A DNA stretch of 64,000 nucleotides, taken from positions 620,001 to 684,000 of the forward strand of contig NZ_JAMZFT010000001.1 of NCBI RefSeq assembly GCF_024158125.1. The letters run 5' to 3'. The DNA is from Futiania mangrovi (lineage in GTDB: Bacteria; Pseudomonadota; Alphaproteobacteria; Futianiales; Futianiaceae). The notes under the pieces were generated by a model, which was given only the letters and a program-made list of their open reading frames with translations, was not told where the DNA came from and searched no databases. Numbering within the stretch: the stretch's first letter is position 1; each line of letters starts with the position of its first letter. This document shows, in pieces, positions 44,699-55,522 of this stretch. A program made the position numbers and the translations under genes.

Positions 44699-45631
44699 TC
44701 AGTAACCAGCCTCGCGGTCGACGAGAGATGCCGGGCGCTCGCCGCGTTCCAGCGCCTCGAACGCCTCGCGCAGATAGGCGATGCCGGTCTCGGGGCGCGT
44801 CAGGCTCGCCATGTGGGGGGTGAGCGTGATGTTCGGGTGCGTCCAGAACGGATGGCCGACGGGCAGCGGTTCCTCCCGGAACACGTCCAGCGTCGCCCCG
44901 CTCAACTGCCCGTCCGCCAGTGCCTGCAGCAGGTCCGCCTCGACGAGGTGCGGCCCGCGCCCGGCGTGGACCAGGTAGGCGCCGCGCGGCAGGGCGGCGA
45001 ACAGGTCTGCATCGAGGATGTCCTCGGTCTCCGGCGTCAGCGGCAGCAGGCAGACGAGGATCTCGCTCACCCGCAGAAAGTCCTGGAGTTCCCCGGTGCC
45101 TGCGAAGCACGTGACGCCCTCCATCTCCTTGCGCGTCCTGCTCCAGCCGCGCACCTGGAAGCGCAGGTGGACGAGGCGTTCTGCGAGGTCGCGGCCCAGC
45201 GTGCCGAGGCCCAGGATGCCGACCGTCCGGTTCGGCGCCATCGGCGCGTCGAGCGGCTTCCACACCCGCTCGCGCTGCTGGCGTTCGTAGTCTGGCGCGC
45301 GCAGGTGGTGGCGCAGCACGTGGTAGGTCACGTATTCGGTCATGCCCGTCTTCAGCGACAGGTCTGTCATGCGCACGATGGGGATGCCGGGCTTCAGCGT
45401 CGCGTCGGCGAGGATATGATTGACGCCCGCCCATTGCGACAGCACGCCCCTCAGGTTCGGATAGGTGCCGAGCGGCGTGAACTGCGGCCCCGCGACGAGC
45501 ACATAATCGATGTCCGCCGGGTCGCCCGTCTGCGGCGCGACGCGGACCTCGCAGTCCGCGAAGTGATGCAGCACAGCCTCGACCCAGGCATCGCGGCCGA
45601 AGTCCCGCCCGTCGTAAAGAAGTACCGTCAA
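44699..45631 (-). CDS. D-2-hydroxyacid dehydrogenase, GhrA-like
   Basis: The 310-residue protein has the NAD(P)-binding motif VGILGLGTLGRDLAERL, the catalytic Arg in VHAGRGPHLV, Glu in FREEPLPVGHPFW and His in TLTPHMASLT. Length and motifs match GhrA, which reduces glyoxylate and hydroxypyruvate. The start is taken as TTG at 45631, with GGAGGGAG eight bases upstream; ATG at 45655 adds eight basic residues and covers that site, so it is less likely. It is divergent from the ABC importer. Confidence 0.88.
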   Translation of the reverse strand: MTVLLYDGRDFGRDAWVEAVLHHFADCEVRVAPQTGDPADIDYVLVAGPQFTPLGTYPNLRGVLSQWAGVNHILADATLKPGIPIVRMTDLSLKTGMTEYVTYHVLRHHLRAPDYERQQRERVWKPLDAPMAPNRTVGILGLGTLGRDLAERLVHLRFQVRGWSRTRKEMEGVTCFAGTGELQDFLRVSEILVCLLPLTPETEDILDADLFAALPRGAYLVHAGRGPHLVEADLLQALADGQLSGATLDVFREEPLPVGHPFWTHPNITLTPHMASLTRPETGIAYLREAFEALERGERPASLVDREAGY

Positions 45632-45736
45632 AGCTCGCTCCCTCCGTCTTTTCATGAAACCCGGTCTGGCGCCGGATGTTTCACGCGCTATAGAGTTGCA
45701 ATGCAACATGATGAGCCGCCACGGACAACCGCGCCG

Positions 45737-47329
45737 ATGACGCAAGCCGATCCGCCCGCGCCCCTACGCCTGTCGCTGACCGGCATCACCCGCCGTTTCG
45801 GCGCGCTGGTGGCGAACGACGCGGTCGACCTCGACGTGGGGGCGGGGGAGATCCACGCCCTCCTGGGCGAGAACGGGGCCGGCAAGTCGACACTCGTGAA
45901 GATCGTCTACGGCCTGCTGCAGCCCGATTCGGGTACCATGCGGTGGGAGGGGCGACCGGTGCGGCTCGCGAGCCCGGCGGAGGCGCGGGCGCTCGGCATC
46001 GCCATGGTGTTCCAGCATTTCTCGCTGTTCGACGCGCTGACCGTGCTGGAGAACATCGCCGCGGGGCTCGACGGCCAGCGCGCGGACGCGGCGTTGGCGG
46101 CGCGCGTGCGCGACCTCGGGCGCCGCTACGGCCTCGACCTCGACCCGGACGCGACGGTGGCGGACCTCTCGGTGGGCGAGCGCCAGAGGGTCGAGATCGT
46201 GCGCGCGCTGCTGCAGGAGCCGCGCCTGCTCATCATGGACGAGCCGACGTCGGTCCTGACCCCGCAGGAGGCAGAGCGTCTGTTCGACACCCTGCGCGCG
46301 CTTAGGGCGGAAGGGGTGAGCATCCTCTACATCTCGCACCGCCTGTCGGAGCTGAAGGCGCTGTGCGACCGCGCCACCGTGCTGCGGGGCGGCAAGGTGG
46401 TCGCGACGCTCGACCCCCGCGCGGTGGAGCCCGAGGAACTCGCCGCCGCCATGATCGGGCGGGAGCTTGAGAAGGCGCAGCGCCTGACCGAACGGCGCGC
46501 CGAGCTGCACCACGCGCGCGCTGGCGGCGGGCAGCCGCCGATCCTGGAGATCGCGCATCTCTCCATGGGCGAGATCGGGCCGCACCGCACGCCGCTGCAC
46601 GACGTCAGCTTCGCCGTGCGCGCGGGCGAGGTGTTCGGCATCGCGGGCGTGGCGGGCAACGGCCAGGGCGCGCTGATGGCCGCGCTGGTGGGGGAGGCGC
46701 TCGCGCCCGAGGCAGAGATGGTGCGCATAAGGGGCGAGGCCGTGGGGCGCATGGGGGCTGCCCGCCGCCGTCACCTGCTCGCGGCCTTCGCGCCCGAGGA
46801 ACGGCTGGGCCACGGCAGCGTGCCGGAACTGACCCTGGGCGAGAACATGGTGCTGACCGATCCGGGCGGGCAGGGCGGCTTCGTGCGCGGGCGCGTCGTG
46901 CGCTATGCCGAGGCCGCGCGCAAGGCGGGCGATGTCATCGCGCGCTTCGGCGTGGTCGCCCGCGGGCCGGAGACGCCGGCGGCGAGCCTGTCGGGCGGCA
47001 ACCTGCAGAAATTCATCATCGGCCGGGAACTGGCCAAGGCGCCGGCCGTGTTCGTCGCCAACCAGCCGACATGGGGTGTCGACGCGGGCGCGGCGCAGGC
47101 CATCCACCGCACGCTGATCGACCTTGCCGATGCGGGCTCCGCCGTCGTCGTGATCAGCCAGGACCTCGACGAGCTTCTGATCCTGTCGGACCGCATCGCC
47201 GCGCTGTGCGCGGGCCGCCTCTCGCCGCCGATCCCGCGGGAGGAGGCGACGCCCGAGAAGCTGGGCCTGATGATGGGCGGCGCGTTCGAGGCCGCGCGCG
47301 AGACGGAGGCAGCCGATGCTGACGCTTGA
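45737..47329 (+). CDS. BMP-type ABC importer, double ATP-binding subunit
   Basis: The 530-residue protein has two nucleotide-binding halves. The first has Walker A GENGAGKST, signature LSVGERQRVEIVRALL and Walker B LLIMDEPTS. The second has an altered Walker A (GVAGNGQGALM), signature LSGGNLQKFIIGREL and VFVANQPTWGVD. This asymmetry is normal for nucleoside/simple-sugar importers of the BMP type. ATG at 45701 is an alternative start, with TATAGA just upstream. The stop overlaps the next gene by 14 bases. Confidence 0.93.
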   Translation: MTQADPPAPLRLSLTGITRRFGALVANDAVDLDVGAGEIHALLGENGAGKSTLVKIVYGLLQPDSGTMRWEGRPVRLASPAEARALGIAMVFQHFSLFDALTVLENIAAGLDGQRADAALAARVRDLGRRYGLDLDPDATVADLSVGERQRVEIVRALLQEPRLLIMDEPTSVLTPQEAERLFDTLRALRAEGVSILYISHRLSELKALCDRATVLRGGKVVATLDPRAVEPEELAAAMIGRELEKAQRLTERRAELHHARAGGGQPPILEIAHLSMGEIGPHRTPLHDVSFAVRAGEVFGIAGVAGNGQGALMAALVGEALAPEAEMVRIRGEAVGRMGAARRRHLLAAFAPEERLGHGSVPELTLGENMVLTDPGGQGGFVRGRVVRYAEAARKAGDVIARFGVVARGPETPAASLSGGNLQKFIIGRELAKAPAVFVANQPTWGVDAGAAQAIHRTLIDLADAGSAVVVISQDLDELLILSDRIAALCAGRLSPPIPREEATPEKLGLMMGGAFEAARETEAADADA

Positions 47330-48401
47330 GGCACGGGCTGCACCCAGCGCCGCGCTCTCGATCCTTGCGCCCGTAGTCGCGGTCGGACTGACGCTCGCTG
47401 CGGGCTATCTGCTGTTCGAGCTTCTGGGCGTCGACGGGGGCCGCGCGCTCTTCGTCTTCTTCGTGCGCCCCGTGCAGGACCTCTACGGGCTGGGCGAGCT
47501 TGCGGTGAAGGCCGCACCGCTGATCCTCATCGGCGTGGGCCTCGCGCTGGGTTTCCGGGCCAATGTCTGGAACATTGGGGCGGAGGGGCAGTTCGCGCTC
47601 GGCGCGGTCGCGGGCGGGGCGGTCGCGCTTGCCGCGCATGGGGTGGAGGGGTGGTGGACGCTACCCGCCATGATCGCCGCCGGCGCGCTGGGCGGCGCGG
47701 CCTGGGCGGCCTTGCCGGCGCTCTTCCGCACGCGCTTCAACACCAACGAGATCCTGACCAGCCTGATGCTCACTTACGTGGGAGTGCTGCTTCTCAACTA
47801 CCTCGTCCATGGGCCGCTGAAGAGCCCGGACAGCTTCAACTTTCCCGAATCCCGCCCGTTCGGCGACCTGGCGCTCCTGCCGGTCATCGTGGAGGGCACG
47901 CGCGCCCACCTCGGCGTTCTGTTGGCGCCGCTGGCGGTGCTCGGCGGCTGGTTCGTGCTCGCCCGCCTGCATCTCGGCTACCAGATCCGCGTGATCGGGC
48001 TCGCCCCGCGCGCGGGCGCCTATGCGGGCTTCTCTCAGCGGCGGATCGTCTGGGCGACGCTCCTGGGCTCGGGCGCGCTGGCGGGCCTTGCGGGCGTGGC
48101 GGAGGTCGCGGGCCCCATCGGCCAGCTTCAGCCCGCCATTTCTCCCGGCTACGGCTTTACCGCGATCATCGTGGCCTTCCTCGGCCGCCTGCATCCCGTC
48201 GGCGTGTTCTTCGCGGGCACGCTGATCGCGCTGAGTTACCTGGGCGGCGAGTTCGTGCAGATCGAGCTTGGGCTCCCGCTCGCGGTGACGGGGGTGTTCC
48301 AGGGGATGCTTCTATTCTTCGTCCTGGGGTGCGAAGTTCTGGTCCGCTACCGGATCCGGCTTGGCGGCGCGCGGCGCGCAGTGCGCGGGGGGGCTACCTG
48401 A
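47316..48401 (+). CDS. BMP-type ABC importer permease 1
   Basis: The 361-residue protein has about nine transmembrane helices and the BPD_transp_2 signature ANVWNIGAEGQFALGAVAGG, followed by FNTNEILTSLMLTYVGVLLLNYLVHGPLK, typical of nucleoside importer permeases (YufP/BmpC-like). It forms the channel with the next gene, which it overlaps (TGATG). Confidence 0.93.
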   Translation: MLTLEARAAPSAALSILAPVVAVGLTLAAGYLLFELLGVDGGRALFVFFVRPVQDLYGLGELAVKAAPLILIGVGLALGFRANVWNIGAEGQFALGAVAGGAVALAAHGVEGWWTLPAMIAAGALGGAAWAALPALFRTRFNTNEILTSLMLTYVGVLLLNYLVHGPLKSPDSFNFPESRPFGDLALLPVIVEGTRAHLGVLLAPLAVLGGWFVLARLHLGYQIRVIGLAPRAGAYAGFSQRRIVWATLLGSGALAGLAGVAEVAGPIGQLQPAISPGYGFTAIIVAFLGRLHPVGVFFAGTLIALSYLGGEFVQIELGLPLAVTGVFQGMLLFFVLGCEVLVRYRIRLGGARRAVRGGAT

Positions 48402-49321
48402 TGGACATGACCGCGGCCATTCTCGCGACCGTGGTGACGGCGGCGACACCCTTGCTGCTGGCGGCGCTGGGCGAGCTGATCGTCGAGAAATCGGGCGTCC
48501 TCAACCTCGGCGTCGAGGGCATGATGCTCGCGGGCGCGGTGGGCGGCTTCATCGCCGCCTCGCTCACCGGCTCGCTCCTGATCGCGCTGGTGGCCGCCGT
48601 GCTGGCGGGCATGGCGATGTCGCTCGTCTTCGCGGTGCTGGTGCTGGGTCTGCGCGCCAACCAGGTGGCGAGCGGACTGGCGCTGGTGCTCTTCGGCGTG
48701 GGGCTCTCGTCGCTCGCCGGGCAGGGCTATGTCGGCCAGTCGCTGGGCGCGGCCTGGCGCCTCTTCCCCGAAAGCTGGCGCGAGATCCCGTTCGTGGGGC
48801 CGGCGCTGCTGGCACATGGGCCGGTCGTCTATCTCTCGATCGCGCTGGTGCCGCTGACCGTGTGGTTCCTCTACCGGACGCGGGCCGGGCTGATCCTGCG
48901 CGCGGTGGGGGAGAACCACGACGCCGCCCACGGCCTCGGCCACGACGTCGTGCGCACGCGCACGCTGGCGATCCTCTGGGGCGGCGCGCTGGCGGGACTG
49001 GGCGGGGCCTATCTCTCGCTCGACTACACGCCCATGTGGGCGGAGAACATGACCGCCGGGCGCGGGTGGATCGCGCTCGCCCTCGTCGTGTTCGCCGCGT
49101 GGCGGCCTTGGCGGCTGATGGCGGGGGCCTATCTATTCGGCGGCATCACGATCCTCCAGTTGCATGCGCAAGGGGCGGGCTTCGGCATGCCGAGCCAGGT
49201 GCTTTCCATGCTGCCATATCTGGCGACGGTCGCCGTTCTCGTTATCATCTCGTCCAACCGGTCCCGGCTGTCGCTCGCCGCGCCGGGCTCGCTCAACAAG
49301 ACGTTCCATCCGCCGGCCTGA
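48401..49321 (+). CDS. BMP-type ABC importer permease 2
   Basis: The 306-residue protein has about eight helices and the signature EKSGVLNLGVEGMMLAGAVGGF, as in YufQ/BmpD-like permeases, plus VGENHDAAHGLGHDVVRTR and AGLGGAYLSLDYTPMW. It completes the membrane channel of the importer. The preceding gene overlaps its start, and the binding protein follows after 33 bases. Confidence 0.93.
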   Translation: MDMTAAILATVVTAATPLLLAALGELIVEKSGVLNLGVEGMMLAGAVGGFIAASLTGSLLIALVAAVLAGMAMSLVFAVLVLGLRANQVASGLALVLFGVGLSSLAGQGYVGQSLGAAWRLFPESWREIPFVGPALLAHGPVVYLSIALVPLTVWFLYRTRAGLILRAVGENHDAAHGLGHDVVRTRTLAILWGGALAGLGGAYLSLDYTPMWAENMTAGRGWIALALVVFAAWRPWRLMAGAYLFGGITILQLHAQGAGFGMPSQVLSMLPYLATVAVLVIISSNRSRLSLAAPGSLNKTFHPPA

Positions 49322-49354
49322 GGGGGCCGGTTCACGAAAGGGGAGAGGTTCCGC

Positions 49355-50443
49355 ATGACCATCACGAGACGCACCTTCACCGGGCTTGCGGCGGGCACGC
49401 TCGCCGCTGCCGCGCTGGGCCCGCGCGCCGCGCTTGCCGCGCCGAAGGTCAAGGCCGGCTTCATATACGTCGGCCCGATCGGCGATCATGGCTGGAGCTA
49501 CCAGCACAATGCCGGGCGCCTCGGCCTGATGGAGGCGCTGGGCGCGGACGTGGCCACGAGCTTCGTGGAGAGCGTGTCCGAGGGTGCCGATGCCGAGCGG
49601 GTGATCCGCCAGCTTGCAACCACGGGCCACGACATCATCTTCACCACCTCCTTCGGCTACATGAACCCGACGCTGAAGGTCGCCCGCCAGTTCCCGAAGG
49701 TGAAGTTCGAGCATTGCACGGGCTTCAATCGCGCCGGCAACGTGTCGACCTATTCCGGCCGCTTCTACGAGGGTCGCCATGTGGTCGGCCTCATGGCCGC
49801 GAAGATGACGAAGACCAAGACACTGGGCTACGTCGCCTCCTTCCCCATCCCGGAGGTCGTGCGCGGCATCAACGCGATCACGCTCGCGGCCCGTTCCATC
49901 GATCCGGAGATCACGACGAAGGTGGTCTGGGTGAACGAATGGTACGACCCGGGCAAGGAAGCCGACGCCGCCAAGGCGCTGATCGACCAGGGCGTGGACG
50001 TGCTCTTCCAGCACACCGACAGCCCGGCGCCCGTGCAGGTCGCGCAGGAGCGCGGCATCAAGACGGTTGGGCAGGCCTCCGACATGGCGCGGTTCGGACC
50101 CGACGCGCACATGACCGCGATCATCGACTATTGGGACGCCTATTACATCGAGCGGGTGAAGGCCGTCATGGACGGCACCTGGGAGAGCAAGGACACCTGG
50201 GGCGGGTTCGCCGCCGACATGGTCCACATGGCTCCGTTCAACCCGAACCTTCCTGCCGAGGTCGTCTCGATGGCCGAAGCGGCTGTCGAGGGCATCACGT
50301 CCGGCAAGATCCATCCCTTCGCCGGTCCGGTCGTCAAGCAGGGGGGCGAGGTCGTGGCCAAGGCGGGTGAAACCATCTCCGACGAGGCGTTGCTTTCCAT
50401 GAACTACTATGTCGAGGGCGTGCAGGGCGACCTGCCGGCCTGA
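49355..50443 (+). CDS. BMP-family ABC transporter substrate-binding protein
   Basis: The 362-residue protein has a twin-arginine-type signal (TRRTFTGLAAGTLAAAALG) and a BMP domain: KVKAGFIYVGPIGDHGWSYQHNAGRLG, IIFTTSFGYMNPTLKVA, LFQHTDSPAPVQVAQERGIKTVGQ. Relatives bind purine nucleosides or similar compounds. The substrate is not shown by the neighbours. It is the last gene of the importer operon, so ligand capture follows the ATPase and permeases, the reverse of the usual order. Confidence 0.92.
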   Translation: MTITRRTFTGLAAGTLAAAALGPRAALAAPKVKAGFIYVGPIGDHGWSYQHNAGRLGLMEALGADVATSFVESVSEGADAERVIRQLATTGHDIIFTTSFGYMNPTLKVARQFPKVKFEHCTGFNRAGNVSTYSGRFYEGRHVVGLMAAKMTKTKTLGYVASFPIPEVVRGINAITLAARSIDPEITTKVVWVNEWYDPGKEADAAKALIDQGVDVLFQHTDSPAPVQVAQERGIKTVGQASDMARFGPDAHMTAIIDYWDAYYIERVKAVMDGTWESKDTWGGFAADMVHMAPFNPNLPAEVVSMAEAAVEGITSGKIHPFAGPVVKQGGEVVAKAGETISDEALLSMNYYVEGVQGDLPA

Positions 50444-50463
50444 CGCGGATTTGCGTGCGGTCC

Positions 50464-50488
50464 GGGCCGTCCCCTCAGGGGGCGGCCC
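50464..50488 (+). terminator. Hairpin repeat copy 1 between convergent genes
   Basis: A 25-base element starting GGGCCGTCCCC and ending GGGGGCGGCCC folds into an 11-base-pair stem with a TCA loop. It lies 20 bases after the BMP-protein stop and could end transcription from either side. A second copy follows 42 bases on. Confidence 0.6.
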
Positions 50489-50505
50489 CAAATCCTGCGA
50501 GAAGC

Positions 50506-50530
50506 GGGCCGTCTCCTCAGGGGGCGGCCC
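50506..50530 (-). terminator. Hairpin repeat copy 2 overlapping the transporter stop codon
   Basis: This copy differs from copy 1 by one base (C to T at its ninth position). Its loop TCA at 50517-50519 is the stop codon of the minus-strand transporter gene, whose last codons form one arm. A 42-base unit may have been duplicated. Confidence 0.6.
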
Positions 50531-51485
50531 GGCGCCGGTCGCTCGCCCGCCAGACGTATTGCAGCGCCATGGGCAGCAGGTAGATCGGGAACTGCACCAG
50601 CGCGAAATAGATCCAGGTATCGTGCGGCACGGCCGCGCCCATGCTGGCGATGCCGAGGCCCATGTTCCGCATGCCGCCCGTGAACGCCAGCGTGCGCGAC
50701 GTGATCACGCCCGTCGCAGCGAAGGCGGCGCGGATCGCGCCCATCAGGCCTAGGCTCATCCCGAAGGCCAGCGCGACGAGGGCGAGCGTGAAGGCCGGCC
50801 GGTCGAGCAGGGTCCACAGCACCCCATCCATCGCTGCTACCGCGAAGATCACGATCATGACGACGGCCGCGCCGTCGATCTGCGGGCGACAGGCGGCGAG
50901 CCGCTCCGCCCCCATCCAGCCGCGGATCAGCCGCGCGCTCACTGCCGCCGCGCCAACGAGCAGGGCGAGGCGCATGGCAAGCTCCATCGAGGAGATGTCG
51001 ACCTCGAATCCCGCGAGCGCCACGACGGCTGGGACCACCAGCGGGCTCAGCGCCGTGCCGAGCAGGGTGAGGACCAGCGACAGCGCTCCGTCGAGGCCCA
51101 TCAGGTAGCAGGTGCTCGATGCCGAGACGAGCGGCGGCGCGCACGCGAACAGCACCAGGGCGAGCGCCACGTCATGCGAGATGACGTCGCCGAAGGCCGC
51201 GAGCAGGCCGACGACGACCAGCGGCGTGCCGACAGTCAGCGCCAGCATGAAGGCGATGACGAGGCCGGGCTTGCGCACGTGCTCCAGCGCGCGCACCATG
51301 TCGACGCGCACCAGCACGGTCGTCATCAGCCCGAACACCGTGACCGCGAGGAAGGGGCGCACCGCCTCCGCCGCCGGGGGGAACAGCAGCCCGACGAAGA
51401 TCGCCACCGCAAAGATCGCGGTTCCATGACGGCCGCAGCGCGCCAGCCCGCGAAGCAGCAGGTCGAGCGGCCAGGCATGCGGCAT
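50517..51485 (-). CDS. Bile acid:sodium symporter-like membrane transporter
   Basis: The 322-residue protein has about ten helices. It contains LALVLFACAPPLVSASSTCYLMGLDGALSLVLTLLGTALSPLVVP, close to the BASS-family crossing region, and SRTLAFTGGMRNMGLGIAS in the second repeat (the GMRNxxL motif). Such proteins import organic anions with sodium. The start at 51485 follows AGGAGGGGG; the upstream ATG at 51542 is unlikely. The gene stands alone, and its stop lies inside a repeated hairpin. Confidence 0.8.
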   Translation of the reverse strand: MPHAWPLDLLLRGLARCGRHGTAIFAVAIFVGLLFPPAAEAVRPFLAVTVFGLMTTVLVRVDMVRALEHVRKPGLVIAFMLALTVGTPLVVVGLLAAFGDVISHDVALALVLFACAPPLVSASSTCYLMGLDGALSLVLTLLGTALSPLVVPAVVALAGFEVDISSMELAMRLALLVGAAAVSARLIRGWMGAERLAACRPQIDGAAVVMIVIFAVAAMDGVLWTLLDRPAFTLALVALAFGMSLGLMGAIRAAFAATGVITSRTLAFTGGMRNMGLGIASMGAAVPHDTWIYFALVQFPIYLLPMALQYVWRASDRRRAAP

Positions 51486-51727
51486 CGGCGTTCCCCCTCC
51501 TGTACGGACCCGCCGTCCGAAAGGAACGGCGGCGCAAGGCATTGGCCGATCATAAGCGGAACCACCCCCCTTCTGTCTCGCGGTGTGCGGCGCATGTCTC
51601 GTCTGTGCCGGGGCGATGGGGAATTGGCGCGGGGGCAGTGAGACTGGCCGGCCGCCGCGCGTGTGCTATCTCGACGGCAGTCCCGCGACCCATGCGCGGG
51701 CGCCATCCGAGAGAGGGAGGTTTTGCC

Positions 51728-52489
51728 ATGCTCGACCGCCGCACCGTTCTGAAGGGCGCGGGCGCACTGCCGCTCGCCGCCGTGCTTGCCGACCCCGTGC
51801 TTGCCGCCGCCGTCGCCGGCTCGCTGCCCGAGGTGACGATCACCACCGCGGGCGGCCGCCAGGTCAGTGCGGCTCTCGCGCTGCCCGCGACGACACCCGC
51901 GCCGGCCGTGCTGCTGATCCACGAATGGTGGGGGCTGAACGACCAGATCAAGGCCGTGGCGGCGGAGCTTGCGAACCAGGGCTATGTCGCGCTCGCCGTG
52001 GACCTGATGGGCGGCGAGGTCGCGACCACGCCGGAGGGCGCGCGCGCCCTGACCCAGGCGGTGAAGCCGGCGGAGGCGACCGACACGCTCGTCTCCTGGA
52101 TCGGCTGGCTCCGGAGCCACGAGAAGACCACCGGCAAGGTCGCGACCATGGGCTGGTGCTTCGGCGGCGGCTGGTCGTTCAACGCTTCCGCCGCGACGCC
52201 GGTCGACGGCACGGTCATCTATTACGGCCGCGTGCCGGGAGAGGTTGCGGCGGTCTCGACCGTCGAAAGTCCCGTGCTCGGCCATTTCGCGACGCAGGAC
52301 AAGTTCATCGACAAGCAGATGGTGGATGCCTTCGCGCAAGCGATGGAGAAGGCCGGAAAGCGCCTCACCGTCCATTGGTACGAGGCCGACCACGCCTTCG
52401 CCAACCCGACCGGCGCGCGCTATGACGAGGCGGACGCGAAACTCGCGTGGGAGCGGACGGCGGCCTTCCTCTCCGAAACGCTGCGCTGA
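51728..52489 (+). CDS. Exported dienelactone hydrolase family protein
   Basis: The 253-residue alpha/beta hydrolase has a Tat-like signal ([20 protein letters not shown]). The DLH features are HEWWGLND with Glu, the nucleophile elbow [10 protein letters not shown] (Cys), ATQDKFID with Asp, and the catalytic His in EADHAFANP. Dienelactone hydrolases open lactones in chlorocatechol breakdown, but exported relatives act on unknown esters. No aromatic-degradation genes are next to it. Confidence 0.88.
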   Translation: MLDRRTVLKGAGALPLAAVLADPVLAAAVAGSLPEVTITTAGGRQVSAALALPATTPAPAVLLIHEWWGLNDQIKAVAAELANQGYVALAVDLMGGEVATTPEGARALTQAVKPAEATDTLVSWIGWLRSHEKTTGKVATMGWCFGGGWSFNASAATPVDGTVIYYGRVPGEVAAVSTVESPVLGHFATQDKFIDKQMVDAFAQAMEKAGKRLTVHWYEADHAFANPTGARYDEADAKLAWERTAAFLSETLR

Positions 52490-52559
52490 GGCTTGCCTGC
52501 ACGACGGGGCGCAGGGGCGCTTGCCCTTTGCGCCCCGTTTGCGCATATGTCCGCCCATC

Positions 52560-54742
<2,183 letters not shown>

Positions 54743-54816
54743 GCCTCGCCAGCCATTTTCCGGCGCATGATCGGTTGACAACCGCCCGCGGATTGCCGAT
54801 AAGCCCGGCCCACGGC

Positions 54817-54892
<76 letters not shown>

Positions 54893-54924
54893 AAAATTCC
54901 AAAGAGAATCAGGTGACTAACCGA

Positions 54925-54939
54925 GGGGCCTAAAGCCCC
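54925..54939 (+). terminator. Short hairpin after tRNA-Lys
   Basis: GGGGC-CTAAA-GCCCC forms a five-base-pair stem 32 bases after the tRNA. No U-tract follows. It may help end the tRNA transcript. Confidence 0.35.
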
Positions 54940-55522
54940 GGGGGCCGATTGTCGCCCTAGGGTAACAGCAGACACAACCCGCGCCCCCCCCCGCACCCGC
55001 CCTATAGGCAACCGCCCAGAGTGCTCCTACGGATGCCGCGCGAGGGCCGCGACGGTCACGCTAGCGCCACCTGAAACCAGCCTGGGGAGGTGCCAGAGAT
55101 GGGCGGCCTGATCGACGTTGCAGGAGAATTGACCGAGGTCGGGGGTTCGCGCCCTGAACGCGGACTTCATCAGGGCCAGCGCCATACGTGCCGCGTCAAG
55201 AGGCCGGACCCATGACCGCACCCCGCAACGCGATCAGCCAACGCTCATTTCGACCCTTGCATCAGCGGAGCCGTCCACACATGACAGCTCCCCTTCGGTG
55301 GACACACGCCAGACGAGAGGTATCATCAAGACGACCAGCTGACCTCTCCGGGGGATTCGCTGGAGAAGCCTAGTGCGGTAAGTTTTCCAGTATGATCAGG
55401 AACCAAACAATAACTTACATTCGCCGCCAGACTGTCCAAAATTTAGAGACAAGCTCTAGCTGATTTTCTCCAGAGATCATCGCTATTTGACGCGATGGAT
55501 TTCCGTTCGACGGGACATAAGG
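54940..55522. other. Gene-poor, lower-GC segment downstream of tRNA-Lys
   Basis: These about 580 bases show no convincing gene on either strand. Short frames lack ribosome-binding sites and recognisable motifs. The right part (55370-55500) is strikingly A/T-rich for this genome and should hold the promoter of the lipoprotein gene. No integrase and no second copy of the tRNA 3' end was found by eye. Confidence 0.5.

Noticed and set aside
55027-55221. A 64-residue minus-strand frame near tRNA-Lys as a transposase or integrase remnant
   Set aside because: No recombinase or transposase motif and no ribosome-binding site; no terminal repeats nearby.
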